A stretch of 64,000 nucleotides of DNA from contig JACGCK010000142.1 of NCBI GenBank assembly GCA_014925825.1, positions 52,463-116,462 on the forward strand, written 5' to 3'. The stretch is from Pholiota molesta. Its lineage: Eukaryota; Basidiomycota; Agaricomycetes; Agaricales; Strophariaceae. The notes below the pieces were generated by a model, which was not told the origin of the DNA, ran no database searches, and was given only the letters and a program-made list of their open reading frames with translations. Positions 34,277-45,339 of the stretch are shown here, in pieces (within the stretch, counting starts at the first letter, position 1; every line of letters begins with the position of its first letter). Position numbers and translations under genes: made by a program.

Positions 34277-36929
34277 TTACTTGCACCTGATTTGCTTGAT
34301 ACGGGCCATGAGGTCAGGGGAATCCTTTTCTATTTTCTCCTTTGTGGCTGCATTGAGCGAGGGCCAGTACTTCGCATACTCTGCAGCAAATATGTCTATG
34401 ACATGGCAATATGCTTCACCCTGGTCACTGAAATTCTGTGATAGGCCAGCATCAGTATGTGGATTACAAATATGGCTTGTGGTGCATACCAGTTGTTTCA
34501 AGGGTCGAAGGATATTGGGGCCAACGGCACGCCTGCCTCTTCCAAAAATAATTTCACTGTAGAATGTGCAATTGAAGTTCATGAATGCGCTATGAAGTCG
34601 CTCTGATGCTGCTGCCTTGTAAAGGAGATTTTGGATCGCACACAAACGGTTCTCTTCCCGGTTTATCGCAGTCCGCAAATCAGTGTGCGACCAGAGTGGA
34701 TCCAATATTGGAGGATGCCTCTCGAGGAACCTGCATACTAGCTTTGTCCTATATTCATCGAGGTCAATGTGATATTGTTCAGAATGGTTTTTGTCAACAA
34801 GGAAGTCAGAGAGTGATGCATGGAGGAATTTCAGCTTAGGAAATGTCTCGGTGGGGGGCTCGCATAGAATGACGGCCGTCAGATCAGCGAAAAGGGATTC
34901 AAGCTCTCCGGGGACAAGCACAAAGGCTCTTTGAATAAAATCGATACTACTGTCTCCTCCGGGTAGCATTGCATACGCAATAATATGGAGGACCTGGTCA
35001 AGTTCTTCGACCTGGGAGAAGATATGTTCATAGAGTGCATCCAGATGTGCGAATGGATTCTGTGTAGATGGATCTCGCATTCGGATACCGCGGATGACTT
35101 CGAATTGACGAGTTGGATTGGCGCGTGGGGATGATAGATAGTTGATTGCGACGGATGCGAAGATGAATTGACCGGATGACTTGGATACAATATCCTCAAC
35201 AGATGAATCCGGGGGCCAATCAATGCGGAGGTAGTGTTTGAGCCGATGAGTCTCCTTGATATCGCGGCATTCATCAACGACGAAGCGTCGGATGTCGTCT
35301 GAGGTTTGTTCAATATCGGAATTGTTGAGCGGGAGTATCAAAACAAGATTCGAAATGTCCTTGCGGACGAATGCTGCCTCGATTTGGGGCTCACGACGGC
35401 TAGCCACAAGAAATACAATTGGGATCGTCCTGGAGCAAGACAAGGTGCCAAGTAATTGGATAAGGTCGACCTGATGAGCGCGTTCAATACATTCGTCAAG
35501 GCCATCTATTAAGATAATGAAAAAGCCCTTGAAGTGTTTCCCCAGCCGAAGAAGAGGTTGGATGATGAGTTTTTCGACCTGAGATTTCAGCGATTGGCCA
35601 AAGATAAGCGGATTGCTCTCGATGATCCCCAATATTTCGCTCTGAACCTGTGGAATGAGCTGAATGAGCTGATAGACGAGTGTTGCGATGAAAGAAGTCG
35701 TGGAATTTCGTGTAGGGTCGGTCCGGAAGAAGAAAAAGCTGGCGAGAGGGATCTGTTTCTTCTCACAAAATTCTGCGACGGACTGTATAATCGCGGATTT
35801 CCCTCCTCCTGCAGCCCCGTGAATCCACATAATCCACATTTGACGGATAACAAGGTCCATCACAATCCAGTCATAGATCCGTTGCTGGATTGCTACACGA
35901 GTATTCGGGTGGCATCTTGGAGGATCGACACGCTGGGCTGAGTTATGGAACGCAGAGGTCGCGACGCGCTTTTGTAGGAGGTAGAATCCTGCTAAAAATA
36001 TTAAAGCTATGATGAGACTCGCCCACTTTCGTTATCAAAGGTCACATACGTCTTATCCGTTCGCTCGGATTGTGCTGGTGAATACCACTGAACGAAATAT
36101 TGTTGACGTTGACTGGGCCGCCCCCATATGAAATGCCACTGTTCTTTACATCGTGAAACCCTATTGGTTCGGATAGAAAATGGGCCCTTGGTGGCCGTCC
36201 CGATGGGACATGCAGCTCTCCCTATTATTTCTGGCTTTAGTACTAAAATGGCATAGTTTTTCCTGCATTCAGACTTACATCCTGATTGTTACCGGCTTCT
36301 GCGCGATGTACCCCTGCGCGATGATTTAGATGGTCGGAGGCGCTTGGCTGCATGGTTTGCTTGTGAGGCTAAATCGTTGTCTTGCGCCCTTGGGACTCAC
36401 GTCAATAACACGAATCTCAGGAAACCCCTCGCTACTGTCGACAGCTTCGACATTTTCCCAATCACTTGAATCTTGCCTATTTATACTTTGACGCTGCAAA
36501 GTTTTCAGAGTTAGGTGCACCACCTTTGAGTCTTATGAGCATGCGCAGCTAACTTCAGGGTCTAGCCCTCCCAACATATCGTCCGATACTATGACATACT
36601 CTGTTTCGCCAATAATGCGCTCTCGATCTGAGCGTATAGGTGCCGGCTATGAACGTTCGCCATAACTGACGGTAATTATGTGCGATAGAAATATGGGCTT
36701 ACTGTCGTGTTATTGTCTTCCCGGGTCCTCTCCGGGTGCTTAACATCTGGCGCATCACTCAATTTATTCTGTCTCACATCAGGCTGCTATACTTTTGGCG
36801 TCAATATGCATCCTCTCCCGGAAGCCTGCCAATAAAGCGACTCACCAAATTGTTGTTCTCTAGCGTTGGTTCGGGCTCCCATCCGAATTTGGTTTTTGTT
36901 TTGCGAACGAATTTTGTAGCAAAGTCCAT
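34277..36929 (-). CDS. NACHT NLR-like protein, copy 4 (intact)
   Basis: Nine exons: 36929-36846, 36786-36778, 36738-36703, 36646-36554, 36493-36401, 36347-36279, 36221-36050, 35991-34490, 34435-34277, giving 738 aa with all phases matching. It starts MDFATKFVRKTKTKFGWE, aligned with copies 1 and 2. The linker exons are rich in Ser, Asp and Asn. The Gly-rich motif is NSGISYGGGPVNVNN. NACHT has Walker A GAAGGGKS (about 244-251), Walker B IILIDGLDEC (about 343-352) and sensor FLVASRREPQIEAAF. The C-terminal region matches copies 1-3 and has no WD40, ankyrin or TPR repeats. Exon 2 is only 9 nt: the homologous 111-114-nt exon has lost nearly all of its coding part together with its donor, and a downstream GTGAGA now follows CAG-CCT-GAT. 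Skipping it also keeps frame. The 36,554 donor is GTTAGC, weaker than in the other copies. Confidence 0.82.
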
Positions 36930-36995
36930 AGAAACTAGACTATGTGGTGGGCGATTGCGTAGGACGTGGTCGGAGAAAGTGATGGGAGTAATACG

Positions 36996-37003
36996 AGTTT
37001 ATA
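36996..37003 (-). promoter_or_regulatory. TATA-type core promoter of NLR copy 4
   Basis: TATAAACT on the minus strand, about 74 bp upstream of the ATG at 36,929. The context is nearly identical to copy 1. Confidence 0.55.
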
Positions 37004-37600
37004 CGGACATGCAGGCGTCCTAGAGTTGTACTTGCAACAGCCATGAGGCTGTTCCATAACGGATGTCTGTTCGAACGTTTTCACGCCTGGCAGTGCGGTT
37101 TATTATTGGACACTTACACTTTACTTACGGTTCAACTTTCGACAATAATTATCATTCACCTCAATGTATGTAGTGTAGAGGCTGTGAGTAGGATGTCATC
37201 AAGTATCCACCAAGCTGGAAGAGAAGAGAGCACAATGCCCTTGAAGTTGTTGGTGTGTTGACGTGGCAAGCGACGTCGACGGTGAACGAAAGATAAGCTA
37301 TAGATATACATGTTCAACAGCCCGAGAACAATATGCCTTTCAGTCAAGATCTGAGGGTCCACATAAATAGCATTTGGAGTGGAATACAGGTACATGGTGT
37401 ATAGACGACGGACAGCGTGTAACCCGCGCCATGTGTGACTGCCGCCCACCCATCCCATCGGCCCTCAAGATCGGATCGAATATGGACAACCTGAAATACT
37501 TGCACGGACCGCGGCGTTATGCGCTGGAAGGCTAGCGCACAAGCGCGGCGGGGATCTCGGAGCCGCGAACTCGAAGCATGCGTACCGTAGAAACCTACAA
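37004..37600. repeat. 5' flank of NLR copy 4, inverted duplicate of 0.2-0.83 kb
   Basis: Reverse complement of the copy 1 flank. It includes the block with 'gccgatgggatgggtggg' (about 37,460) and 'cagccatgaggctgttcc' (about 37,038). With copy 1 it forms a large inverted duplication whose arms are about 30 kb apart. Confidence 0.65.
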
Positions 37601-38988
37601 TGACTGCTGGTGAGACGCCGAGCCATCGCGATATCACGCCCTCCGGCGCGGTCTTCGGTCCGCGAGGCCCCGCGCGCGCAGCCGCAGCTTGCAGCGCGCC
37701 GTGCGTGCATGATGCGCGGATTCCCGCCCACCTCTGCGGTGCGGGGCCGGGATGGGCGTAGTGGGCAGCGCGTGATGGCGTCCGATGGCGCTCAGCGGTG
37801 AGATTTGGCCGGCACGGGCGTGGGGGCGGCATGGGATGGGCACGTGGATGGAGTGGGGGACGTTGCCTGGGAAGGCGTTGGGGAGGAATGCCTGCCGGAC
37901 AGGGTGGCTGGGGCACGGCGAACGGTCTGGTCTGCATAGAGAGTGCGTTAGCAAGATGGGTGGGGAAGGTGAGGCTTACAGGGACAAGAATTGTGCCAGG
38001 AACCTATCGCAGATCGGTCAGCATTGACAGCGTTCTACGTGTCTCCCCGTTCATCCGTAATGACGCGGGGACTCCATTGTTCAAGAATTCCGTGAGCAAC
38101 AGCTAATCAATCCATTCAGAAAGTTAGGCACCAGAGGACGAACGTTGGGCACGTACAACAAAGGTTTCCAGACGCGGGCAACGAAGGAATGCGCTAAAGT
38201 CAGGGAGTCGAGGAAGCGGGAAAGACTGGATGGACCGTGGAGTGACACCCATGTATAGACAACCGCGGCGGTGTGCATTCGGCAGATGGGCGGGGTATGC
38301 ACAGCTACGAGATAAAAAGTACTAGTAAAGAGCGAACTTTCCTCTGAAAGCGATGGCGGGTAGGTGGTGAGAGAAAGCGGAGGGCTTTAGATGGATACTC
38401 CACGTACCTAGGGAAGGCGCGGTGCGGCGAGCAGGAGGGATGTAGCGTATGCCGGAATCGCGCAGATGAGAGCAGGTTGCACAGAAATTGCATGTTCTTA
38501 GGCGTCACATATCGGCGAATCGCGATTAAGCACTAAGCGCTTTGTACATTGAATAAGGTGATAGTGATAGTGATAGATTATACACAGCATTGGCCCCTGC
38601 CAGGCCACTGTGTCCCGAAGATTATCCCGATACATGCCAGCTACGTATCTTCGCCTCCGGACCCAGAGCACATTGATCATACAGAGATGTCCCTCCAGCT
38701 CTTCGCCTAGACGTCCATATGACCCCCATACCCAAGGTAATTAAGAAACCATTCCCGCACCACCTGTACTACTTCTCGGCAGATTGACCAACCAATCCAG
38801 AGGCATAGCTGGGACCAATATTAGTGTGTCATCAAAGATGTGGAGGATTTCATTAGTAAAATTTCCGAGTAATCATTTAATTTCCCTGTTGTTAATAATA
38901 ATAATGAGCTCGGTATATTTCAATCTCTCCAGTGCTATTAGATGACAAGACAGAATTAACCTCATTAGAGACTTTCTGTGATCTGCAT
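37601..38988. other. Intergenic with a degenerate repeat (37.93-38.54 kb)
   Basis: 37,600-37,930 is GC-rich with overlapping frames on both strands (up to 197 codons, Pro/Arg-rich composition) and no domain. 37,930-38,540 is the relative of 11,890-12,420. After 38,700 the sequence becomes AT-rich, leading into the LINE relic. Confidence 0.4.
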
Positions 38989-39480
38989 TTAGTATTTTCG
39001 GATAATGTCTCGAGAAGAGGTAATCTGTTTAGGTCCTTTGCCTTTTGGACAGTGTTCAAATCTACTGTGAAGTAAATACAGTTTCGAAGTGTGTTCTAGC
39101 TCTTGTTGGATTTGTTTTTTCATTGCTTCCCTAATAGACCTTATCAATTGGAGTCTCGGAGTGCTTTTGTGAGCTAGACGTTCTGCTGGTAATTCCACAA
39201 GATACTTCAAGAGTTGCCAGCAGCCTTCGAAACTTTAGTGGTGTAAGTCTGGTCTCGGTAAAGAGCACAACAATTGGGAATTTTTTGGTAAGCCTAGTAG
39301 ACGACGTATAAACCCGCAATGAATTTTTTGCACTAGGGCGAGATTACTGTTGTTAGCATCTGGGCTTATTTCTGCTCCATGGGTAAGGTGCGGGTTGAGC
39401 AGGGTCGTGTACAGTGCTATACCTTCTTCTGGTGGAAGCAATCCAATTCCATCCTGAAGATTAGACTGCCAATCTGTCGT
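38989..39480 (-). pseudogene. LINE (non-LTR) reverse transcriptase C-terminal relic
   Basis: Three overlapping minus-strand frames join into one protein typical of the region downstream of the RT domain in fungal Tad-like LINEs. The first is LLPPEEGIALYTTLLNPHLT...RRLLGLPKNS (39,480 to about 39,262), then VLFTETRLTPLKFRRLL (about 39,260-39,200), then KYLVELPAERLAHKSTPRL (about 39,210-38,989). Two frameshifts separate them, and neither the RT catalytic core nor the endonuclease is present, so this is a dead 3' fragment. The sequence is more AT-rich than its neighbours. Confidence 0.65.
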
Positions 39481-40380
39481 GCTTTGCTGGCTTTATTTTC
39501 ACAGTGGGGTTTAAATTAAATTGAATATATATATAACATATGTATGTAAATTGTCGAGCATGGCGAGCTTGGGCAACTTGGCGGGATTGTCTGACATAGC
39601 ACCGACTCACGCAAAAGGGACCCTGCGACTCGAAGCATAGTAGTGGTGAGGCACAGATGGGCAGCGATGTTCGTGCCAGACTGCTCGTCATCCCAACGTC
39701 GTCCTGCGTGTCACCCCCAAAAGTCTCGCACGATCTGCTCGATTCCGTCACTGGCGTCTCCCTAGGCTGACGGGAGGTGGAGTGTGCGCGAGCGACTCAC
39801 AGCCCTTTCCCCGCCATTTTGCAGGATATGCATCTTCACTATTCAGGTGAGGTTACAGGTACAGTGTCCCTAGGTCTAAGGGCGACACAAGGGCACAGAG
39901 GATGGTGGTAGGAAGAGGCAGGTGATGGGTCTTACGTCCACCCCTCCTTTTTTCCCGTCGTTTTCGCCTCCCACGCAGTCAAAAACCTCTGGCCTCTCGC
40001 TCTCTCGCACGGCTCTGCCTTACGTTAAAGAACAGTAGCGGAGGAGGGGTTGTGAGCGGGTTTGTGAGGATTTTTTCAGAGTTTTGTGTTTTTTGATGGT
40101 GGTGGTGGAGATTCGGAGCGGGCTCTATAAAATGTAGAAAATAGTTATAATGCAGATTGTTGTACAAAGGACATGATGAAAGAAAGCATAACAAGCCCGT
40201 AGGGATAACCTCGCAGCCGCCGCCAAAGCCATGTATGAACGTTCAAAATCCCAGGGCATTGCGCTCTGTGGTGCGAGGTAACACGGGAGAGTCGATGGCT
40301 GAAGCGCTGAAACGCTGACGGGTGAGCCCACCACGAACGATCTTGAATGAAAGTGGACTGCAAAAAAAGCAACGAGATGT
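39481..40380. other. Intergenic stretch, nothing identified
   Basis: No frame above 100 codons and no recognisable repeat partner, apart from its 3' edge at about 40,380, where the repeat shared with 12.5 kb begins. Confidence 0.4.
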
Positions 40381-40889
40381 TGCTGGGGTCACTTCGTCAG
40401 CAATTCACACGGGGTGTGCTTGGCTCACCACGCTCTGCCTGCGACGTTCCTTGCTTCAGCCCGTACCACGAAACAACTAGCAGTCCTCTGGATGCCGCGG
40501 CGACAATGACGTCCGCCTCTCGCCCACACTTACCTCGAAGACTGCTCTCCGGCGCCCTTCGAACTTCCAACCGGAGTAGTCGTCCAACACACCTGCCAGG
40601 GCCTAGTTCACTCGTATACCCTGACGACTGCCTACTGGCCACCTTCACACATCGTCCAACGCACGGGACCAGGGCCCAGGACCACACTCGCTCGATCTAC
40701 CCCGCCAAGCTCTTGACTATATGTGCCTTCCGCTGCATCGCTACCGCTCCCCAGCTCATTTAGCAATCCGCTGACCGAGTCGATGCTCGCTCCCGCCTTA
40801 GGATCCCTATCTTGTCTGGCAGGCAGTAACGCCTCGCTAATACAGTCGCACCATTTCTAATACTACTACACCGATGCTGGAAATTAACA
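40381..40889. repeat. Repeat shared with 12.51-12.89 kb
   Basis: Same-orientation copy of the block described at 12,510. Plus-strand and minus-strand frames overlap here and neither is conserved between copies. Confidence 0.5.
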
Positions 40890-42870
40890 TTTGGGCGGAT
40901 GCATAAATGCTGTAAGCACCGGTAAGTTCAAGTTTCATCCTCCCTCGTCCGTCCAACCGATTTCTCCTGCCGTCAAATATGCTATCGCTAACACCTCCTC
41001 TTTTCATTTACTCAGCCCACATCCGTTTGCGGACGCACCGTCCACGTATCCCCGCTTCGCTCGTCGGCTCGACATTATGCCGTCGCAGTCACCGCTGTCG
41101 CGCTTGTTTCCATAGACGAAAGCTGTGGGATGGTCATAGTATTAAGCGCTTTGTAGTACGTTTCATCTGCTTTTATCCATCCCCTCCATCTGCATGGCCT
41201 GTCTTCCCGCATCCCCATGGCGCCGAGTCCAACGAGAACCACCCAACACACCCGATGCCCGTGCTCGTACTGGCCATGCTTGCGTGTCCTTGTCGGGGGC
41301 CGATCGCTTCACGCGATTCCTGGGATGAATGTCCCTTTCGTTGCATGGTCGCTAGGCTATGTTCTCCGCTCAGTTTGCGACCTCCTGTGTCCACGCTGTG
41401 AGGCATGCGCTGTGCCTGAAAGGTACGCATTTCGTGGCTGATATCTCCCATTGCTTGTATTTATCCGTGCGCCCTGCAGTCGAGCGATTGCTGACGGCGT
41501 CTATGCGCCATGAAGTCTGCGGCCGAGGCTCGCGTCAGTCTGGTGTCCTGTCGACGATTTCTGTCTTGCATCGTATTCACCTGCGGTACCGGGGCTGCGA
41601 AAAAACGTACGGGCATATGCACAGAACAGCTCTGCACACCGGTAAGTTTCGGTTTCGTCCTCTCACCTCTGTCCACTCTATTTGTCCGCTTGTCAAATAT
41701 GTTATCGCTAACCTCGTCTTTTCCGTTTACACAGGCAATTCCCTGCTTGCTGATCGAGCGTTGTGGTTTTGTCAGATCTTCTCCTCGTCTCTTCGGCTGT
41801 GGATTGCGCGTGCTACTGCTACCGCTCCTGTACATGGATGTGAGCGCCTCCCGTGACCGTCTATTTCCTGTCTGCGTCGTCCAGTTGATTTTCGGTGGAT
41901 AGGCGCCATTCAGTCGTGAATTAACGATCGGATGTTGATTGTCCGGGGCTGCAGAGGCCGGCTTCGATGTTCGTAACATCCCTAGTAAGAGAAGGGATAT
42001 CTGAACTTTGAATCGCCTTGAAAATATGGAATGTTTGCTCGGCGGAAATGATTCATGACTTGGACTAAGGCTTGGTCCCATTATCTATCGCCCTTCCGTA
42101 CGTTCAACTGGGGTCTGATGGGCTGGAATCCTGTTAGAATACACTGTCGCCAAGTATTTGAGAAAGTGGTACGCGTTGCGTGGCCGATACCTCCCATTCC
42201 GTGTATTTATCCGTGCACCCTGCAGTCGAGTGATTGCTGACGGCATCGTTGCACCCATCGAATCTGCGACCGACGCTCGTGTCAATTTGATGTTGTTGTA
42301 CCGGGGCTGCGGAAAAACGTACGGGCATATGCACGGAACAGCTCTGCGCACCAGTAAGTTTTGGTTTCGTCCTCCCGCTCCGTGCACTCTATCTGTCCTT
42401 TCAGTGGTTACGGTAGCGCTCACCTCGTCTATTCCATTTACACAGGCAATTCCATGCTTGCGGATCGAGCGTTGTGGCTTCGTCAGATCTTCTCCACGTC
42501 TTTTTGGCTGTGGATTCGGCGTGCTACTGCTAGCGCTCCTGTATATCGATCTGAGCGCCTCCCGTCTGTTTCCTGCCTGCGTTGTCCAGTTGATTTTTGG
42601 TGGATAGACGCCCACGATTGGATGTTGATCATCTGGGGCTGCAGAGGCCCGGCTTCGACGTTCGTACCATCCCCTAGTAAAAGAACGGACATCTGAACTT
42701 TGAGTCGCCTTAAACATATCGAATGTGTGCTCGGCGGAAATGACTCATGACTTGGACTAAGGGTTGGTCCAAGGTTGGTCCGTTATTATCGCCCTTCCGT
42801 ACGTTCAACCGGGGTCTGATGGGCTGGAATCCTGTTAGAATACACTGTCGCCAAGTATTTGAAAAAGTGT
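40890..42870 (+). repeat. Three-unit direct repeat, each unit with an intron-like element
   Basis: Units start near 40,890, 41,440 and 42,180. Units 2 and 3 are close copies about 0.70-0.75 kb apart, sharing 'tgcagtcgag-gattgctgacggc', 'aaaacgtacgggcatatgcac', 'ttgtccagttgattttcggtgg'-type blocks and 'tgtcgccaagtatttga'. Each unit has GTAAGT, a CTAAC-like or CTCAC box and a CAG acceptor on the plus strand, defining introns of 94, 93 and 92 nt (40,922-41,015; 41,642-41,734; 42,354-42,445). Both strands keep frames of 130-210 codons, but no domain is recognised, so no protein is called. The end of unit 3 runs into the 3' flank of NLR copy 5. Confidence 0.6.
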
Positions 42871-43105
42871 ACTTATTGGTGTGTGTGTGTGTGTGAGACC
42901 GTGAGACGGATGTGGTGTGCATATGCACAGGTGCATTTTCTTCGAGCATATGCTGGAATGTGCTGGTTATATAAGTACCCAAGAAGAAATAGATTGACCA
43001 TATCTTCCACGATATTCAGGGATAACAATTTCCAGGTCATAAAAACACAATTTTCAATCTATGTATATTAATACAACTCCTTGCATGTGCGTAGTGCACG
43101 ACAAC
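42871..43105. repeat. 3' flank of NLR copy 5
   Basis: Conserved cassette 3' flank with a (TG)n run at about 42,879-42,896 and 'tcttcgagcatatgctggaatgtgctgg'-type sequence at about 42,935-42,965, as downstream of copies 1-4. Confidence 0.55.
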
Positions 43106-45320
43106 CTAAGTTACTCGCTCCAGAATTTGCTTGATACGGGCCGCGAGGTCAGGGAATTTCTCTTCTACATACAGTTTTCCACCTCCATGAAGTGAGGGCC
43201 AGTGCTTTGCGTACTCTGCTGCAAATGTGTCTATGACATGGCAATATACTTCACCCTGGTCACTGAAATCCTGTGATAGGACAGCATCAGTATGTGGAGT
43301 ACAAATATGGCTTGTGGTCGGCATACCAGTTGTTTCAAGCATTGAAGGATAGAGGTAATATTACCCCCACTTTTGTTAAGAAAGGTTATGTTGTAGAATG
43401 TGCATTTGAAGTTCATGAATGCACTATGAAGTCGCTCCGATGCTTTGGCCTTTTCAAGGAGCTTTCGGATTACCCACAAATAGGTCCCTCCCTGGTTTAT
43501 CGCAGCCCGCATATGTTCGTCTGACCGGTGCGGATCCGATAAAATTGGAGGACGCCTCTCGAGGAACCTGCATAATAGCTTTGTCCTGTATTCATCGAGG
43601 TCGATGTGATATTGTTCAGAACGGGTTTTGTCGACGAGGAAGTCAGGGAGTGATGCATGGAGGAATTTTAGCAAAGGGGGGTCGCATAGGATGACAGCCG
43701 TCAGATCCGCGAAAAGGAGATCTAGCTCGCCGGGGTCGAGCAGAAAGGCATGTTGAATATACCCAGAAAGATTCATTTCACTAGTAATCACAAATGCAAT
43801 AATTTCGAGGACCTTGCCAAGCTCTTCGACCTGCGAGAAGATATGTTGATAGAGTGCATCCAGATGTGCGAATGGATTCTGCGAAGATGGTTCCCGTAAA
43901 CGGATACCGCGGATGACTTCAAGTTGACGGGCCGGATTGGCGCGTGGGGATGATAGATACTTGATCACGACAGATGCGAAGATAAATTGACCAGATGACT
44001 TGGATACAATTTCCTTGACAGATGAAGCAGGTGGCCAATTGATGGGGAGGTAGTGTTTGAGCAGATGAGTCTCCTTTATATCACGGAACTTGTCGGCAAG
44101 ATAGCGTCGTATGTCGTCTGAGGTTTGCTCGATATCTGAATTGTCGAGAGGGAGTGTTTTCAGAATCTTGCTAATGGGCTTCTGTACAAATTCAGCCTCG
44201 ATTTGAGGCTCACGCCGACTGGAAATGAGAAATACGACTGGGATGGCTCCGCTACTCGAGATACTGCCCAGTGCCTTGATCAAGTCGGCTTGAACATTTC
44301 TATCATTACATTCATCGAGACCATCAATGAAAACCACCAATAGTCGTTGCAAATGTGGAGGTAGGCGAAGAAGAGGTTGGATGATGAGATATTGGATTTG
44401 AGATTCCAGAGATTGGTCGAAGATGAGCGGATCGCGGTCAATGAGTAGAATGATATCACGCTCGATTTCAGGGATGGCACGGATGAGCTGATACACGAGT
44501 GTTGCCACCAAGGGCGCAATAGTATTTCGACTCGAGTCCCCTCTGAAAAAGAAAAAGGTAGCAATGACGATGGCGGCTTGGGCGCATCGTTCCGCGAGCG
44601 ACTGCATGAGCGCAGATTTCCCTGCTCCCGCAGCGCCATTCAGCCACAGCAGCCACTGTTCGCGATCTTCTGATTGCGTGATCCAGTCGTAGATCTCCTG
44701 CATGATGGCCACACGCGTGTCTGGATGGCACCGGGGTGGGTCGATGCGCTGGGCGGAATTATGGAAAGCAGCGGGAGCGACGCGCTGCTGTAGATATTTG
44801 AAGGTCTCGACTATGGGTACATTAGTAAATATTTTGTCCTACGTGGAATGCGCCTGCTACTCACGCCGAGCGTGGTTTACATTATTGAAAACGCTTTCTG
44901 CTTGTGTGAAGTGTCCTCCAGAGATCACAATGTTTCCCTGCAACATTTGCATCGGCGCAGTATCGTTAGGTGGGTTCGGCTTTTGGGATTTCGCGTCAGC
45001 TACTGGCACCGTGTATCTCTAAGTATTGGCAGATCATTGCCCTCTCGACTCACGTTAGACGTTTCGACGTCGGTGTCTACTGTTTGTGTCGATTTCTTGT
45101 TGTCGGAAACCTTTCGACGACCGCGTTTGGCGCTCCGCTTAGCCGCAACGCTTGCCGCCTCCACGACTCCACCTTGGCCTTTCGATGGAGCCCGGGAATT
45201 CCTACTGGACTTCGCCTTCGATTTCTGCGACGATGCGGGCTTCATGACAGTGGGGGATAAGGATGGAGTGGTGGGTGAAAAGTATCGACGAGAGAGAACG
45301 TTATTGATGTATCTCACCAT
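43106..45320 (-). CDS. NACHT NLR-like protein, copy 5 (second subfamily)
   Basis: Four exons: 45320-45054, 44937-44865, 44810-43327, 43270-43106, giving 662 aa. The N-terminal exon is Ser/Lys-rich and basic (AAKRSAKRGRRK), suggesting nuclear targeting. Exon 2 encodes GNIVISGGHFTQ (about 90-101), a motif seen just before NACHT domains in basidiomycete NLRs. Walker A is GAAGAGKS (about 172-179), Walker B VVFIDGLDEC (about 272-281) and the sensor FLISSRREPQIE. The post-NACHT region follows copies 1-4 closely (SGQFIFASVV, PFAHLDALYQHIFSQ). There are no C-terminal repeats. The last intron (43,326-43,271) is 56 nt, so retention would shift the frame; splicing gives the conserved end DFSDQGEVYCHVID. 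The start at 45,320 is the first ATG in frame, with 45,245 an alternative. An 8-codon upstream frame overlaps the first ATG. Confidence 0.82.
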
Positions 45321-45337
45321 CCACGTTGCAGCCACAT
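45314..45337 (-). promoter_or_regulatory. Short upstream ORF overlapping the copy 5 start
   Basis: ATG at 45,337, seven sense codons and a TGA that overlaps the candidate main ATG at 45,320 in another frame. If the mRNA starts upstream of 45,337, it would reduce initiation at 45,320 and favour 45,245. This is inference from sequence only. Confidence 0.3.
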
Positions 45338-45339
45338 TG

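Noticed and set aside
37344..37937. 197-codon minus frame
   Set aside because: It crosses the duplicated NLR 5' flank and the related copy at 0.2-0.6 kb does not keep the frame.
41461..42717. Two related antisense frames of 206 and 210 codons
   Set aside because: Their similarity follows from the DNA duplication itself. The opposite strand is equally open and carries the conserved intron signals, and no domain is seen.
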